This document shows positions 44,901-57,227 of a stretch of DNA of 64,000 nucleotides, piece after piece. The notes beneath the pieces are model-generated. The model was not told where the DNA came from, made no database searches, and saw only the letters and a program-made list of their open reading frames with translations. Where the stretch lies: contig JAHRHY010000009.1 in assembly GCA_019671135.1 (NCBI GenBank), forward strand, positions 248,001 to 312,000, given 5' to 3'. The position numbers were made by a program, and so were the translations under genes. The first letter of the stretch is position 1. Each line of letters begins with the position of its first letter. Source of the DNA: Linnemannia hyalina (lineage: Eukaryota > Mortierellomycota > Mortierellomycetes > Mortierellales > Mortierellaceae).

Positions 44901-47536
44901 CTCTTGCCCGTGCCGCTTACCAGGATGCAGATGTTTACCTCTTCGACGACCCCCTCTCCGCTGTCGATGCCCATGTCGACCAACATCTCTGGGAAAACTT
45001 GATCGGACCCAATGGATTGTTGAAGGACAAAACCCGTGTCCTGGTCACTCATGGAATCCACCACCTCGAGAATGTCGACCAGATTGTGGTCGTCAAGGAC
45101 AAACGTATCAGCGAGAACGGACGGTACGAGGAGCTCATGGAGACCAAGGGTGCCTTCTTCCAATTGATCAACGAGTACTCAATCAACTCTCGTCGTGAAA
45201 AGAAGAATCATAAGGCGGGCAAGGCTGAGTCATCAGATGCGATTACTGAGGTGGAGAAGACGGATGGCACTCAGTCGGTGGATGGCGAGTCAGCAACAAC
45301 ACAGGCTGGACAAGAAGAAGAGCAAGAGGAAGAGAACGAAAAAGAGATTATTGCAAAAGCTATCACGACTAAGGCAGAGGAAAAGTTGGTAGCCAAGGAG
45401 AAGATGATGGAGGGCAATGTTTCCTGGAACGTCTATAAGTGCTATCTCCGCGCTGCGTAAGTCATACTTGTCGTTATCTTTTCAATGTCATAATTGCAGT
45501 CTTACTGGTCTCCGCTTAACCATTCCGTCCTTCATATGCCTTCTCGTTCATGTAGCTCGTACCGCAATGCGGCATTCGCATTTTTCCTACTCGTAGCCGC
45601 GCAAGGCTGTCAAATCGGAACAAACATCTGGCTCAAACATTGGACAACCATTGGATCGGACAGTCAGGAGAACTCGCCCGCAAAATTTCTGGGCGTCTAC
45701 GCAGCCCTTGTCTTCACTTTCATGATGCTCCACATGGTCGTCACCTTCGTCGTCATGGTCATGGCAGGCATTCGCGCATCCAGGTTCTTGCACGAAGAAC
45801 TCCTCAATAGCATCCTCCGTCTCCCTATGGCCTTCTTTGATACCACGCCGCTCGGTCGTATTGTCAACCGCTTCTCGACAGATATTTATTCTACAGATGA
45901 CACGTTGCCATTTGCGTTTATGGCGGTCCTAATGGGTTTACTCAGCGTCCTCGGCAGTTTGATCGTCATTGGTTCCGGAACCCCAATTTTCTTATCCCTC
46001 GTCCCACCCTTGGCAGCAATCTTCTCAATGGTCCAAGTCTACTACATCGCCTCCTCCCGGTCCCTAAAACGTATCGACTCCGTCTCCCGCTCACCAATCT
46101 ACCAACACTTCAGCGAGACCCTCACCGGCGTCTCGACCATCCGTGCCATGAACGTCGCTCCTCGGTTCATTCGCGACAATGCAGAAAAGACAAACGTCTC
46201 GGCCAACGCCTGGTTCACGTTCATCATGTCCAATCGGTGGCTTCAAATCCGGTTGGAGGCCTTAGGGGCTACGATTGTGTTGGGTGCGGGATTATTTGCG
46301 GTGTTGAGTCGCAACTCGTTGAATACTAGTACTGTTGGTCTTTCGATTACTTATGCGCTGAGCATTACGGAGGAGCTCACTTGGGCCATTCGCAGTTACT
46401 CTGACCTCGCGAGTAAGTCTCCTCTTCTTTTTTGTTACTTGAAATTAATTATCAATGGCACTGACAGCGCAGCAACTAATATTTACTCGTTTGGTTTCCC
46501 TTTCATGACAATAGACCAATTGGTGTCAGTAGAACGCATTGACGAATACGTCCATAAGAACCCAGAAGCCCCATCCTCCCTCCCCGCCGACGCTAGCCTG
46601 CCTGATAACTGGCCCCAAACCGGCCACATCGAGTTCAGGAACTATTCTACACGTTACCGTCAAGGGCTAGAGCTGGTCGTCAAAGATATCTCATTCGACG
46701 TCCAGCCTGCGGAGAAGGTCGGCATTGTCGGTCGGACCGGTGCTGGCAAGTCATCGTTGACGTTAGCGTTGTTTCGCATTATTGAGGCAGCAAACAGTCA
46801 TTGGGCGCAGGCTAGTAATAACGGCGAGGAGGATACTTCCTCTGCACCTGGAGCTGATGAAAAGTTAACTGCGACGACTGAAAAGACCAAGACGGCGCAG
46901 GATCAATTCACCGCGGACGAAAGGAACATTGCCGAGTTGGAGCGCATCGACGTCGAACAAGTCGGTGGATCGATCTGGATCGATGGCGTCGACATCTCGA
47001 CCGTCGGATTAAGCCGTCTCCGCAAGAACCTCGCCATCATCCCCCAGGACCCCACCCTCTTCGCAGGCACCGTCCGCGAGAACCTTGACCCCTTTAACGA
47101 ACTCGAAGATGCCGATCTTTGGGAAGCTCTCGAACGCGCCCACCTAAAGGACCAGATCTCGGCCCTCCACGGCGGGTTATCCTTCAAGGTCTCACAGAAC
47201 GGTGACAACTTCTCGGTTGGCCAACGATCCCTAATTTGTCTCGCCCGCGCTCTCCTCCGCAAGACCAAGGTTCTCATTCTTGACGAAGCCACGGCCGCTG
47301 TGGATGTCGAGACCGACGAATTGATCCAAAAGACGATCCGCAAGGAGTTCAAGGACCGTACGATTCTCACCATCGCTCATCGTATCAAGACGGTGATGGA
47401 TTCCGACAAGATCCTGGTTTTGGAGAAGGGACAGGTGGAGGAGTTTGAGGCGCCTCAAGTGTTGCTCCAGAGACCTGAGTCGCACTTCTATAAACTTGCT
47501 GAGCAAGCTGGCGAAGTGAAGGATGCCTGCTCCTAG
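41935..47536 (+). CDS. ABCC (MRP/Ycf1-like) full transporter, tandem copy C
   Basis: Model join(41935..41970,42092..42141,42412..43555,43659..43872,43968..45456,45556..46412,46515..47536), 1603 aa, in frame. The first two mini-exons match copy B in length and content (MSDSYCRDPEGW; GPTASSRADLTLCFES). TMD0 starts TILIGLPAAIAIVAFLYRAR. NBD1: GRVGQGKTS (~694), [20 protein letters not shown]. The linker before TMD2 is the longest of the three and rich in Glu/Lys. NBD2: GRTGAGKSS (~1336), then an insertion of about 20 residues rich in Thr/Lys/Glu relative to A and [29 protein letters not shown]. Predicted to export or sequester organic anions like its neighbours. B and C share intron positions that A lacks, so they are the closer pair by gene structure. 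Confidence 0.9.
46964..47079 (+). repeat. 116-bp tract near-identical to 39113-39228
   Basis: Copy C side of the B/C conversion-like tract, two mismatches. Confidence 0.8.
47195..47451 (+). repeat. 257-bp tract near-identical to 39344-39600
   Basis: Six mismatches against copy B over 257 bp. Between this and the 116-bp tract the two genes diverge strongly (for example 47080-47190). Confidence 0.8.
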
Positions 47537-48120
47537 AAGACAGTCCAATATTATTATTTTATACCCCACCACCATAATAGTACCTTAGTATATTAAATAC
47601 ACAATACCGCATGCATCCTTTTTTACATTCCATCGTCCCCATGCCATCCTTGTCCTTTTCAAAGACGCATAAAAGAAGCTGAGTCGGGTGTTTGGTTGTG
47701 CCTGAACACGACATGCCGCTCAACCGTAAAAGGCGAAAATATTAGGATTTTTGTATCGTTTTTTCTTGGGTTCACAGAGGTCTGGTCTGCCTGGATGCTA
47801 ATGCATTGACCATCAAATGCACTGCCTCTTTCGAGGCAGTGTCTGGCTGCGCACTATAGAAATCTTGCGTTTTTTTTTACTCCCTTTTCTGATTGTCTCT
47901 CATTCTCCCAACAAAAAAGGCGCATGTGTTACCATGCCACCCAGGAAATTGCGCAAATCAAGGCGATATCTTTTAATTGACAAAAAAAACAAGCAACTGG
48001 TAACTTGTTTTTTTTGGTAGTTGAAGGAGAGGTGAGGGAAGGAAGGAAAGCGAACGATCAAAAAAGGGTGGGAGAAAAGAAGAGAAGGGAGATGGGAAGG
48101 GGGAAGTATAATTCTAGCAT
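47537..48120. other. Convergent intergenic region, ABCC C and GST
   Basis: Holds the 3' ends of the two convergent genes. No supported ORF. Confidence 0.45.
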
Positions 48121-49253
48121 CTACATAAAGGCAGCAGGGTTCGCATAGAACGCACGGTTGCCCTCAAAGTAGCCCTTATAGTCAGCCCCAGATCTCCATT
48201 GAACTAACTTGGGGTGCTTGGCAACCATGTCGCGGAGCTTGGTCAAGGGTGCAGACTTGTTGACGATCGCCATGAGGGTCGCAGATTCTGGTTGGGCGGC
48301 AAGGTGTTCAATGGTGTTTGCGGTGCGAATATCGGCCAATGACAGCTGTTCGGTAAAAAGGGGGCGGGGATAGCGTGAGAACATGTCAAAACAAGAAATC
48401 AGGAACACGATCAAGCAAATAGAACAGCAATCCGCTCGTTCCTCATCCTCACGCGTACCTTGTCGCCGACGTAATGGCCGTTGTTGCCGTTATCGATTAA
48501 ATGTCTCTCATGGGCTGCAATCCAGATAGGAAGGGTGGCAGAGGTGAAGAAGCCCAACGCACCTGCCTTGCCCTCAGGGGTGTTCCAAGTGACGGTGACT
48601 GCAAACGCATTCTGGACGGCTGCGCTGGAGGAGTGGAGACTCTTGATGATGCTCTCTTCGTACTCGTTCGAGCCCAGAAGACTAAACTTCTTGGCGAGGT
48701 AGTGTTCAATGACCATTGTCTCTGCGAGCGTCGCCGTCTGTTAAAAAAAGGAAACGATATATATAATTTTTTTGGCGATTGCATGTTAAGACTTGCTTAA
48801 ATTAAACATGGCAAATGGAAAGGAAGGGGCGTTGGTCAATAGAATTACCTTGCCGTTCTCGCCAGTGACATAAAGGAGAGGTACCATTTGGAATGGGGAC
48901 TTGTTCTTCTCCGTCTCCCAATCCTAAAAACCGACAAAAAACATGGGTGAAGATGTTCATTAACAACAGTAACGAGAGCAAAAAAAGAGCCAGTGAAGGG
49001 GTCCTACATCGCGTTCCTTTCGACATCACTTTTGAAGCATGTAAAGAAAGAATAAACGACTTACTGCGGGGGCGGCATGCGACCAATTGACACCTCCACA
49101 GGCCAGGAGATCACGTCCAGTGGCGCCATTGGAGAGCACAGGAAAGTACAATAGCCTGTACGAAGCAGGTTTTGCAAGGGCCTCCGAGAGCTCAACAGAG
49201 GCGTCGCGAGAATAGTGGCTAGCGTCGATGTGGGCCATGGATGTTGATTTCAT
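48121..49253 (-). CDS. Glutathione S-transferase family protein
   Basis: Model complement(join(48121..48345,48459..48737,48849..48923,49065..49253)), 255 aa; all introns GT..AG and in frame. The N-terminal thioredoxin-like domain (~30-112) contains YRLLYFPVLSNGATGRDLL, a W...K..PFQMVPLLYV block with the invariant cis-Pro, and TLAETMVIEHYLAKKF. A helical C-terminal domain follows (GHYVGDKLSLADI, the conserved D..L.LADI element). The pattern fits sigma/alpha-like cytosolic GSTs, which conjugate glutathione to electrophiles; the likely catalytic Tyr is in the YRLLYF segment. A second in-frame ATG five codons later (MAHIDASHY) could be used. It lies next to three ABCC genes, whose family exports glutathione conjugates. 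A TATAAAAG box lies 95 bp upstream. Confidence 0.88.
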
Positions 49254-49347
49254 TTTGGTATATGAGAATGAAGGTGTTTGTGTTGTAAGGAAGAGTTAGG
49301 AGGCAAAGAAGTTGTTCTTTAAAATGGAGCGTAACTTCCTTCCTTCT

Positions 49348-49355
49348 CTTTTATA
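49348..49355 (-). promoter_or_regulatory. Probable TATA box of the GST gene
   Basis: TATAAAAG on the minus strand, about 95 bp before the first ATG. Confidence 0.5.
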
Positions 49356-49742
49356 CGGGTAAGGGGAATGCACAGGTGGGTGAAGAAAGAGTGTGCACCT
49401 CTTGAAATATCCTTTTGTAGACTTGTCTCCTTTGATGTCACTTCAGTACACGCTCTTTCTCCAGTTCCTTACGTACCAATGCGCGCGGTTGGGGGGTTAT
49501 TTCGGTAGTTATGTTGTGCTTCATTTTCTGCCCTGCACCTCAACGGGATACATGATTGTATCGTTCTCTGCTTCGCAACTTGGGTGGCGCAGGAAGTGAA
49601 ATTGACGAAACACCTTATGTAGACTTGGGTTACAGTGCGCAGCGGAACCAAACTTAGTTTGTGGTGCGATCTGACGCCAACAACAAGCAAAGATAATTAT
49701 CAACTTATTTAGACACAAACACGAGGAAACGCTAATTCAAGT

Positions 49743-51738
49743 TTACTTAGACTCGTTAACATCCTCATCCTCCAAAAACCCAATAAAATTCCCACCCTCC
49801 AACCCTCAATCTCCACCTGATAATGGATCAATCCAAAGATAATCAGGTTCAGGAACGATTTTGCAAGTCACAGTACCATCCCGCGTCGGTCTTCGACTTC
49901 CCACCATGATGGCAAGGACTGGATCTTCGTCAATATCTCGCCCACCCCTCTTCCTCTTGTTGTCGTCGTCTTCGTTGCCGTCCAAGAGGTCCTCAAATAA
50001 GTTCTGTAGTTCGGCGTCGAAAAATGAACAAGACTGGAATAGAGGTGTAGGAATAGCAGGAATAGCGTCATGGTTGGTGTATTGATCCAGTTCGTGACAT
50101 ATACTTTATTACCGCCGTATATCTCCTAGAGTTCGTAGCGGTCGGACAATATGTCGATATCCAGTTCTGTCAGAAAGCGGGCCTGAACTCCTAACGAGAT
50201 GAGATCCTGTGTCGAAAGTGCATGGTCAGACCCGAAATTCAACTTCTTCAGCTGCGGAAAGAATGGCTCTGCACCTTTACCCACCAACAGCTCCCCGACT
50301 TCCTATTCCGGTAATATTTGTCTCTGCCCGTTCTGTATCATCTCCTGGACCTGCTCAGCCGACAACCCCAATGCATCATCCAGCGGCGAATATCCGTCGA
50401 CCAAAGACATCAGACCAAGCACCATGTCACAAGGCAGAAGCGGCAGGTCAAACAACCAGAGCGCAACTGCACCCTCGGTCTCAATGGACTCCAGCTTTGG
50501 ACAAAACTTCCTCATATCCCGACCAAAGGCCTAAGGTCGACCCATTCCACTGGGCGGCAAATCCGACTTGAAGACGATCTTGTTCGGGTTGCCCAATCTC
50601 CCGAAGAACGCGGACGCGCCCATTCGACCGTTTGATTCGTAAGGTTCGGGCTGCAGATAAACGACTCGAGACGACATAGATCTCCTGGTCCCAAGTTTAT
50701 GTCTTCCAAATATGCAAAGACATGACATTCGCCATCACATCCGAGCAAGGTCGGCGATTTCGGTTTATATAAGGAAATTCATCCTGAGATGCCAAGATGC
50801 TTCAAGTGATGAAGGTTATCCAATATTCTCTCCACGTCCAAGGGTCCCTGACCCCGTCTCTTTGCCAAAATGCATGTCCAATCACACCAAGGCTGTGAGC
50901 CTGAGCAGAACTGCACCAAGAAAACGCGATGATAGGTCAATACTCCCGGTATAGAAACGATAGGTCAAGGATGGGTGATTATGTCCAGGTGTTTCGATGA
51001 ACAACCTCGACACTGTCAGTGCCTCGCGTTGTTGTTGTCGTTGTTGTTGTTGCTGCTGTGGTGGTGGTGGTGGTGATTGGTGTTGTTGGTGCTGCTGTTG
51101 ATATTGTAGTCGCTGCCTTGGGGGTTGAAGTGTCACTATCCTCGATCTCTCCTGTGGGTTTGTACTGATTCTTATATCCAGCGATCCAAACGTCCTTGAG
51201 GTGAGGAATCTTCTCCAGGATCCTCTCCAGATCCATCGTATATATCTTTTTGATGGGATCGAGATAGAATTGGATCTTTATAGACGTCAAGGTTGAGGTC
51301 GCCAGATTGGAAATGATCGAATCCAGAAGTCGACTCGACTCAAAAATAACCGTCAATGAAAAAATGTATCAAGGTAGGGCGGTTGTGTCCGAGAAGATCT
51401 TTGGCAGGGCTGGTATTTTGGTGTCATCCCAAAAAGAATTCGCGTCTGGGCACTGGCAGCGGCAGGGGACTCCGAGAGAAAGATTGCGTTTTTTATCGTC
51501 TTCTGGGTGGTAGTCGAGATAGATATCGAGGAGGTCCGATTCAGGGATTTTAAACTGTTCGCAAGGCACATCGAAACGACGGAGGAGGTGTTTGTGGGTC
51601 CCGAGGTGAGGGTTATATTGCCGTAGAGCCGGGCTTCAGCTACGCCGTTTCAGTTGCGGAAAACGCGAGTGCATTGAAGGAGGTCAAAGAGAATATGAGG
51701 TGGAGGGTCTCTGGCGGAAGGTCGATCTCGTCCAACAT
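49743..51738 (-). pseudogene. Decayed F-box/LRR gene, paralog of the gene at the window start
   Basis: Fragments in several minus-strand frames align in order with the intact gene at 1-2023. They are: IDLPPETLHLIFSLTSFNAL (F-box) from ATG 51738; EARLYGN; KHLLRRFDVPCEQF; DLLDIYLDYHPEDDKK (intact gene: DLLDVFLDYRP); KFCPKLESIETEGAVALWLF, then DLPLLPC (intact: CPELEAIETWGPVALWFFDL); SLPSWWEVEDRRGMVL (intact: SLPSWWKIDDRKEMVL); and FLEDEDV near the end. Frameshifts and stops separate them, including an early TAG after ATETA. A CAA/TTG-type repeat at about 51005-51075 has expanded inside it. No functional product is expected. Confidence 0.8.
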
Positions 51739-51997
51739 GAGCGATGATGATGACGGTTCATGAGCAGAAAGAGAGATGAGAGGAAGCGTGAATGTGGAGG
51801 ACAATTGCAGAGAAAAGACAGGGTGAGAAAATATGTCAGAATAACGCGTACGATCTCCGAGAATACAACTACGTCTACATTTTTTCATTTCGGCCGAAGT
51901 TCGGAACTCTGATCTTGCAGGTCCAAGGGCTAAAGAGAAAAAGACCATTCAGTCGCCATCATCCCCATAACTTCACTCTCCCCTCCACTCACTCACA

Positions 51998-53266
51998 ATG
52001 TCTTTTCTTTGCAGGGCAGGCATCTCCACCGCCACTCGCTCCACACGCGCCGTCGTCCAGAAGCGCTTCGGCTCCCATGCCGCTCACGCCGGCCCTGAGG
52101 CCCCTCCTACCCAGGAAGGTACGGCATCACTTCGGGAATAATCAGCAGCACCAGCAACAACTCGCCGAAACAACAGCACACTCTGTCCGAAGGGTCGACC
52201 AACGCGGCATCGGAGAACTACAACACCTCACACACTATATTCATCGGATGACTGACCAAGAAGAAACCCATACTCCTTCCTGTTGAATTGAATATAGGTT
52301 TCACCTCGGGCGGATTCAAGATCACCTTGATCTCCATCGTTGGCTTGATCGCCTGGTCCCGCATTGACGAGCACCTCACCAGCCAGGGCGAGGTAAAATA
52401 AGCAAGCAAGAATAAGCAAGCAAGAACAAGCAAGAAAGCGGGATACGACAGGAGGAGCATTGGCGTAGGAGGACAGACAATTCATCAGGAAATGAGGCAA
52501 CACATCCAGGAGAATATGCCTTTCAACACTGCGATCCGGGTGTCACCATGCCACGCCAGATATCTTCACGGTGGACTTGACACAGATCCGGCATCTTCAC
52601 AAGAGACTGAGATAAAGATTCAAAGATCACTGAAATTACGCCTATTTTGCGCCAATGGACATCCACACTCCGTCTCGCTCCTAGGGATGCAACAATGATC
52701 GCCTATCAAACGATATACGCGCCAAAAATGTCTTTTCTGACGCGATCTACGCCCTTACATCATCTTAACAACAACAATAGGAGAAACACCCCTTCACCCG
52801 CTACATTGAGTACTACATGCGCTCGGAGAAGGAGTCCAACCGCATCAACGAGAAGCACATTGTTCTTGCCCAACAGGCCGCTGATGAGAGGTAATATTTT
52901 TTATTTATTCGGACATTCCACATGGATTCTGCTGGAAAAGTGCTTGGAGATCAGTCACCAGCAAACGGAAAAGTTCTTGACTGCTAACACCCTGTACACA
53001 TTCGCATTGTCATTCATAGCCAATTCTACTCCGGCGCTGTCCTCCCTCCCAAAATCCAGCTCCGTTACCCTGAGTAGGTTTCCCGACCCGCTACTGAACA
53101 TTAGAGCGCCCAACAGTATACGATCAACCTTCCGCGAACCATGCACTAATCTTCGTTCCCTCCTGCTACCATTATCCTACTTAGCTTGCTGAGCAACGCT
53201 TCCGGCAGATCTGTTGAGGTCGGCTCCGTTGTCCCCGTCGACAACGTCATCCCCAAGTACCACTAA
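51998..53266 (+). CDS. NADH:ubiquinone oxidoreductase accessory subunit (NUO-17.8/NESM-like)
   Basis: Model join(51998..52118,52298..52392,52781..52890,53020..53073,53185..53266), 153 aa in five short exons, each joined in frame. A basic mitochondrial presequence (MSFLCRAGISTATRSTRAVV, then QKRFGSHAAH) precedes a single transmembrane helix (FKITLISIVGLIAWSRI). A matrix or intermembrane segment with HPFTRYIEYYMRSEKE and HIVLAQQAADER follows, then QFYSGAVLPPKIQLRYPE and the C-terminus VDNVIPKYH. This pattern matches the fungal complex I accessory subunit known as 17.8 kDa in Neurospora and NESM in Yarrowia, a single-pass inner-membrane protein. The family call rests on remembered sequence style and is reasonably but not fully certain. 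Confidence 0.75.
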
Positions 53267-56186
53267 AACCCTTTAACGAAAACACACCAAAAACACCTCC
53301 TGATCTCCCTCATCTCCCTCCTCCTACTTCAATAACCCCAATACACTACACTTTTTTTTCACCCATCGCTTTGTGACATTCAGGAAGACAACTCTGTATC
53401 TCTTATTTTTTAGACACCAAACCCTAAGTAAAGCGAAGCGAAAGAAAACAAAAGGAAAGCCTACACCAAAATACAGATCTTCTTTTCTCGACCTTGTTCA
53501 TTTTTTTTGTTGTGCGTGAATCATGCTCATTATTGATGTTCTTCAAGCAGGAAAGAGATGGTTAAAGGATTGGAAGGACGGCTGGGCAGTGGAAGATAAA
53601 AAAGACAGAGAAGAAAAAGTTGTTTGTTGGCAAAGAGGAATTTGTTAGTAAGTCGATGATTATGAACAAGCGTGCGCACAACAAGAATTGCACATCTGCC
53701 CAAGATTTTAGATTTTGTGCACCGGCGTGAGAGGAAGAACAGAAGAAAGAACAAGAATATCAAACAGAGGCCCACAAGAAACACTGGACGCCACTCATCT
53801 ACCACCACAACAACACCATGCATGGGACAATTTTATGGTGTAAGTAGGATCATTCATCAGTATGTTCATACTTTGTTAATCACCCCCGATGAATAGGACA
53901 AAGAAGGAGTGCGAAATTTGACCCACATCTATCCATTCTTCGCGCGTGAGATTGGAAGGAGAGGAAAGGAAAAAAAAATAAGGGTGGGAGGGATGGAGAG
54001 TGGTGTGGATGTAGTGCATGTGTGTGAGATCAAGAACGAGGAAGAGGCGGGAAAGGGCGATTGCCAAATGACGCGAGCGAGCGAGAGAGACAGAACAACG
54101 TAAAAGGAGAGGGGTCGAAGAAGGGATCTAGAGCCGCACACGGTTGCGGTTGCCTAGGTGTAAAGTAATGAAGGTTGGGGAGAAGAGGGCGTGGTGTATG
54201 AGCAATTTGATTCGTTTTCCAAGGGTGGACTTTCACTCACTTCACTCACTCGTTCGCATTCACCAAACCATCGATATCAAAACGGCAGAAATCCCCCCCC
54301 TAACGCCAAAGACCAGTAAACTCTACTCAAGCCGAGTCAAGTCAACCTTGCCCTGCCCTGCCCTGCTCGCCGCTGGTCTGTGTAGGACAAAAGAAACGAG
54401 TCGTTTGTGTCCTCATTCTCGTTGCATAACAGCCAATTTACCTACATGTGTACGGGTGATGTGAGCAGAAAACAAGCAAAAACGTAAACGTAAATACGAC
54501 AGACTGACAGACAGCAGAGCAATACTGAGCAGGGCTGGGTAACCCAGCACGCTCCCTCTCAACGTTGCCCAGATTTGCCGTTGGAAACGGGTCAGGGTAT
54601 TCCTCTCTCATTTTCTCACACAACAGTGTCAGAACACTGCCTTACCTGCACGCCTCACCTTCTTTTTCACACTTACTTACCTACATACTTCCTATGTCCA
54701 TCTAGAAAAAGATAGAGGTATGTCGCCATTGATACATTACAAAAGACCATGGGACGCAGAAACCAAAGAAAAAAAATACACTCGGCAGTTACTACCCACT
54801 CATTTAACGGCTATTTTATTTTGTATTTTGAGCAATTCGGAAACCTCATATCACTCTCAGTTTTCCGAGGTGTCCGGATTTTTCATTCAAAAGTCCGAAT
54901 TGACTGCTTGCCTGCGTTCTTCTACCTTCTTAGATACGGTTGTGCGTGCAAACACGCGGGGGGTCGGTTCATGGTGTTAGATCATGGATGACTGTATCCT
55001 GCATACCTTTTATCTTTGCCTTCTGAAGGTAACTTGATTCTAGTTGAACACATGTGTGCAGTTTTCCGACGAAGGCAGAAGGAAAGAAAAAAAGAGGGAA
55101 CAAGGGGTGGAAAAAAGCCTTTGGTCTCTCGTTGCTTTAATAATGCCGGCGAGATGCTCCTTCCTTTTCAGCTTTAAAAGGGTGCCTTCCTGCCGCTTTC
55201 AACGCTTGATACCCTCATTGTTCTCACTCGTTCATTTCTCTTTCAATGTACAGGATCGTGAGTCAAAAAGAGAGCGGACGAGGTTGTTCAAGCAAAACGA
55301 TGACATTTCTGCCATGAACTCAACCAAGTTGGTCATTGAAAGATGTTGGGAGTGGAGGGTAAAAGGAGAGGGAGAGAAATGAGGCCCTTACATTGACCCG
55401 ATCTAAAAGAGGAAAAGTGGTATCATCCCAAAGGTTGATTGAAGTGTCAATGACCTCTTGTTCTCCACCGAAGGCCGTGGAAAAAAAAAGCCGAACAAAA
55501 GCAAACGCATCCGCAAAGGGCAAACAATAAAACTATACGCCCTTTTTTTTTTTTTTTTTGACTCGTTTCTCTGTTGTGTGACCATGGGCTCGCCTTTTTT
55601 TTTTCATTGGGCCAGGGATGGGCGAAATTTTTTACTATTACTTGAACGCCTATTGAGTCGCTATTGAGTCGCCAAGTAGACGCGAACTCCTTTCTTTTGT
55701 GTCACCATCAAAGGTACCTTCATGACTTGGTCGGTCTGGTCATTGGCCAGCCAACTAACCTGCGCAGGTGAGAACAAAGGCGAGAACGAGACAGAGGTAT
55801 TGTGTATTTCTTTGGGGGTGATCTGTGAGTTCATCAGCATTCAAAGGCAAAGGAAAAGGCAAAGGCAAAGGCAAGGCAGGGCAAGGCTGGCAGACGAGCA
55901 AGAAGTGAAAATTAAGATCGTTCATTAAAAGAGTCCATTGCTGGCTCGACTGATTGAGTGCATTTGGTTGTAACGATGGACACGCATACGACTGACAATT
56001 GAATGACCCCTGTTGCAGTCTGTTGTTACTCACCTATTACCAGTCCACTTTACCCAACCCTGTAGGAGAACCCGCTTCAATCAATTCAACCATCCTCTTC
56101 CCCAACCAACTGTCAACCTATTGCCACCTCACACCTAAAGTTGCTTAGTTGCTTTTTTTTACTCCTATCGCTCTCTTTCTCTCTCT
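53267..56186. other. Long intergenic region without a supported gene
   Basis: About 2.9 kb; open frames are short or low complexity on both strands. It contains a C run near 54293-54301, poly(T) at 55542-55559 and an AAAGGC-type repeat (55843-55882). Confidence 0.45.
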
Positions 56187-56195
56187 TATAAAAGG
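56187..56195 (+). promoter_or_regulatory. Probable TATA box of the indoleamine dioxygenase gene
   Basis: TATAAAAGG, about 290 bp before the ATG, followed by a CT-rich leader. Confidence 0.55.
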
Positions 56196-56481
56196 CGTCC
56201 GTTTTCCTCTTTTTCTTTTCATTTCACTCTATACTTATTCTTTACCGCCATCACCAACTCCTCTTCTTCTCTACCTTCAACTTTTCCGAGTTCAAGCTTC
56301 AAAAACAAAAACAAATAACCACTGACCATACAATCGCCGCAACTCCGCCTTTTTCATTCTTCTACCATCCCATTCCTCTTTCTTCTCGACGTCCATTCCT
56401 TGAAATACTTTTTCGGACCCTGACATTTACATTTTTCAAACTCCCTCTTCTCCAATTTACTCCTCAACCACTTCCAAGAAA

Positions 56482-57165
56482 ATGATGCGCCAGACTCTCC
56501 GCCTGCAGGCCGCAACCTCGCTCAAGACCGCTCTCAAGCATGCCCCCACCAAGACCTCGACTGTCGCCTTGGCTGCCATCTCCCACTCCCTCCGCCTCCA
56601 AGCCCAAGCCATCCGCGAGTACTCGACCCCCTCGGCTCCCTCGGCCTCGCCTACGTCCACTCCAACTGGCAGCAGCAACACCCAACCCAAGTACCGCCAG
56701 TTCCACACTTCAGACATTCAGAACCAAGCGCGTGAGGTGCCCGGATTTCCCATCCTCGACGACCCCCTTGTCCAGAACCACTCGATCCCTAGTTTCATGG
56801 TCGGCACTCAGAACGGTTTCCTTCCCCGTCAGGATCCCTTGGATGTCTTGCCTAAGGAGTATGAGGCTCTGGAGGAACTTTTGCAAAAGATGCCCTTGAC
56901 CTTGAAGGATGGATCCAAGGGACTTTTGGCGCTCGGACAGTTTGGCGAGGCTTGCAAGAGTTTGCCTCAGTATGATCTTTCGAATGTTGAGGACTCTGAG
57001 TTGCTCTCTGGTGAGTTCTTGTACCTCTTTTGGTTGATTGTTTGCTTTATTGCTGCTTGAGGTGTTTTAACTGTAATATATTGTATAACAAACATTCCTG
57101 GTAATGTGTTTTGGGGTGCTCAAGACAAGGAAGGAACACTAGCAGGAAAGAGAAGGGAAAGCAAA

Positions 57166-57227
<62 letters not shown>

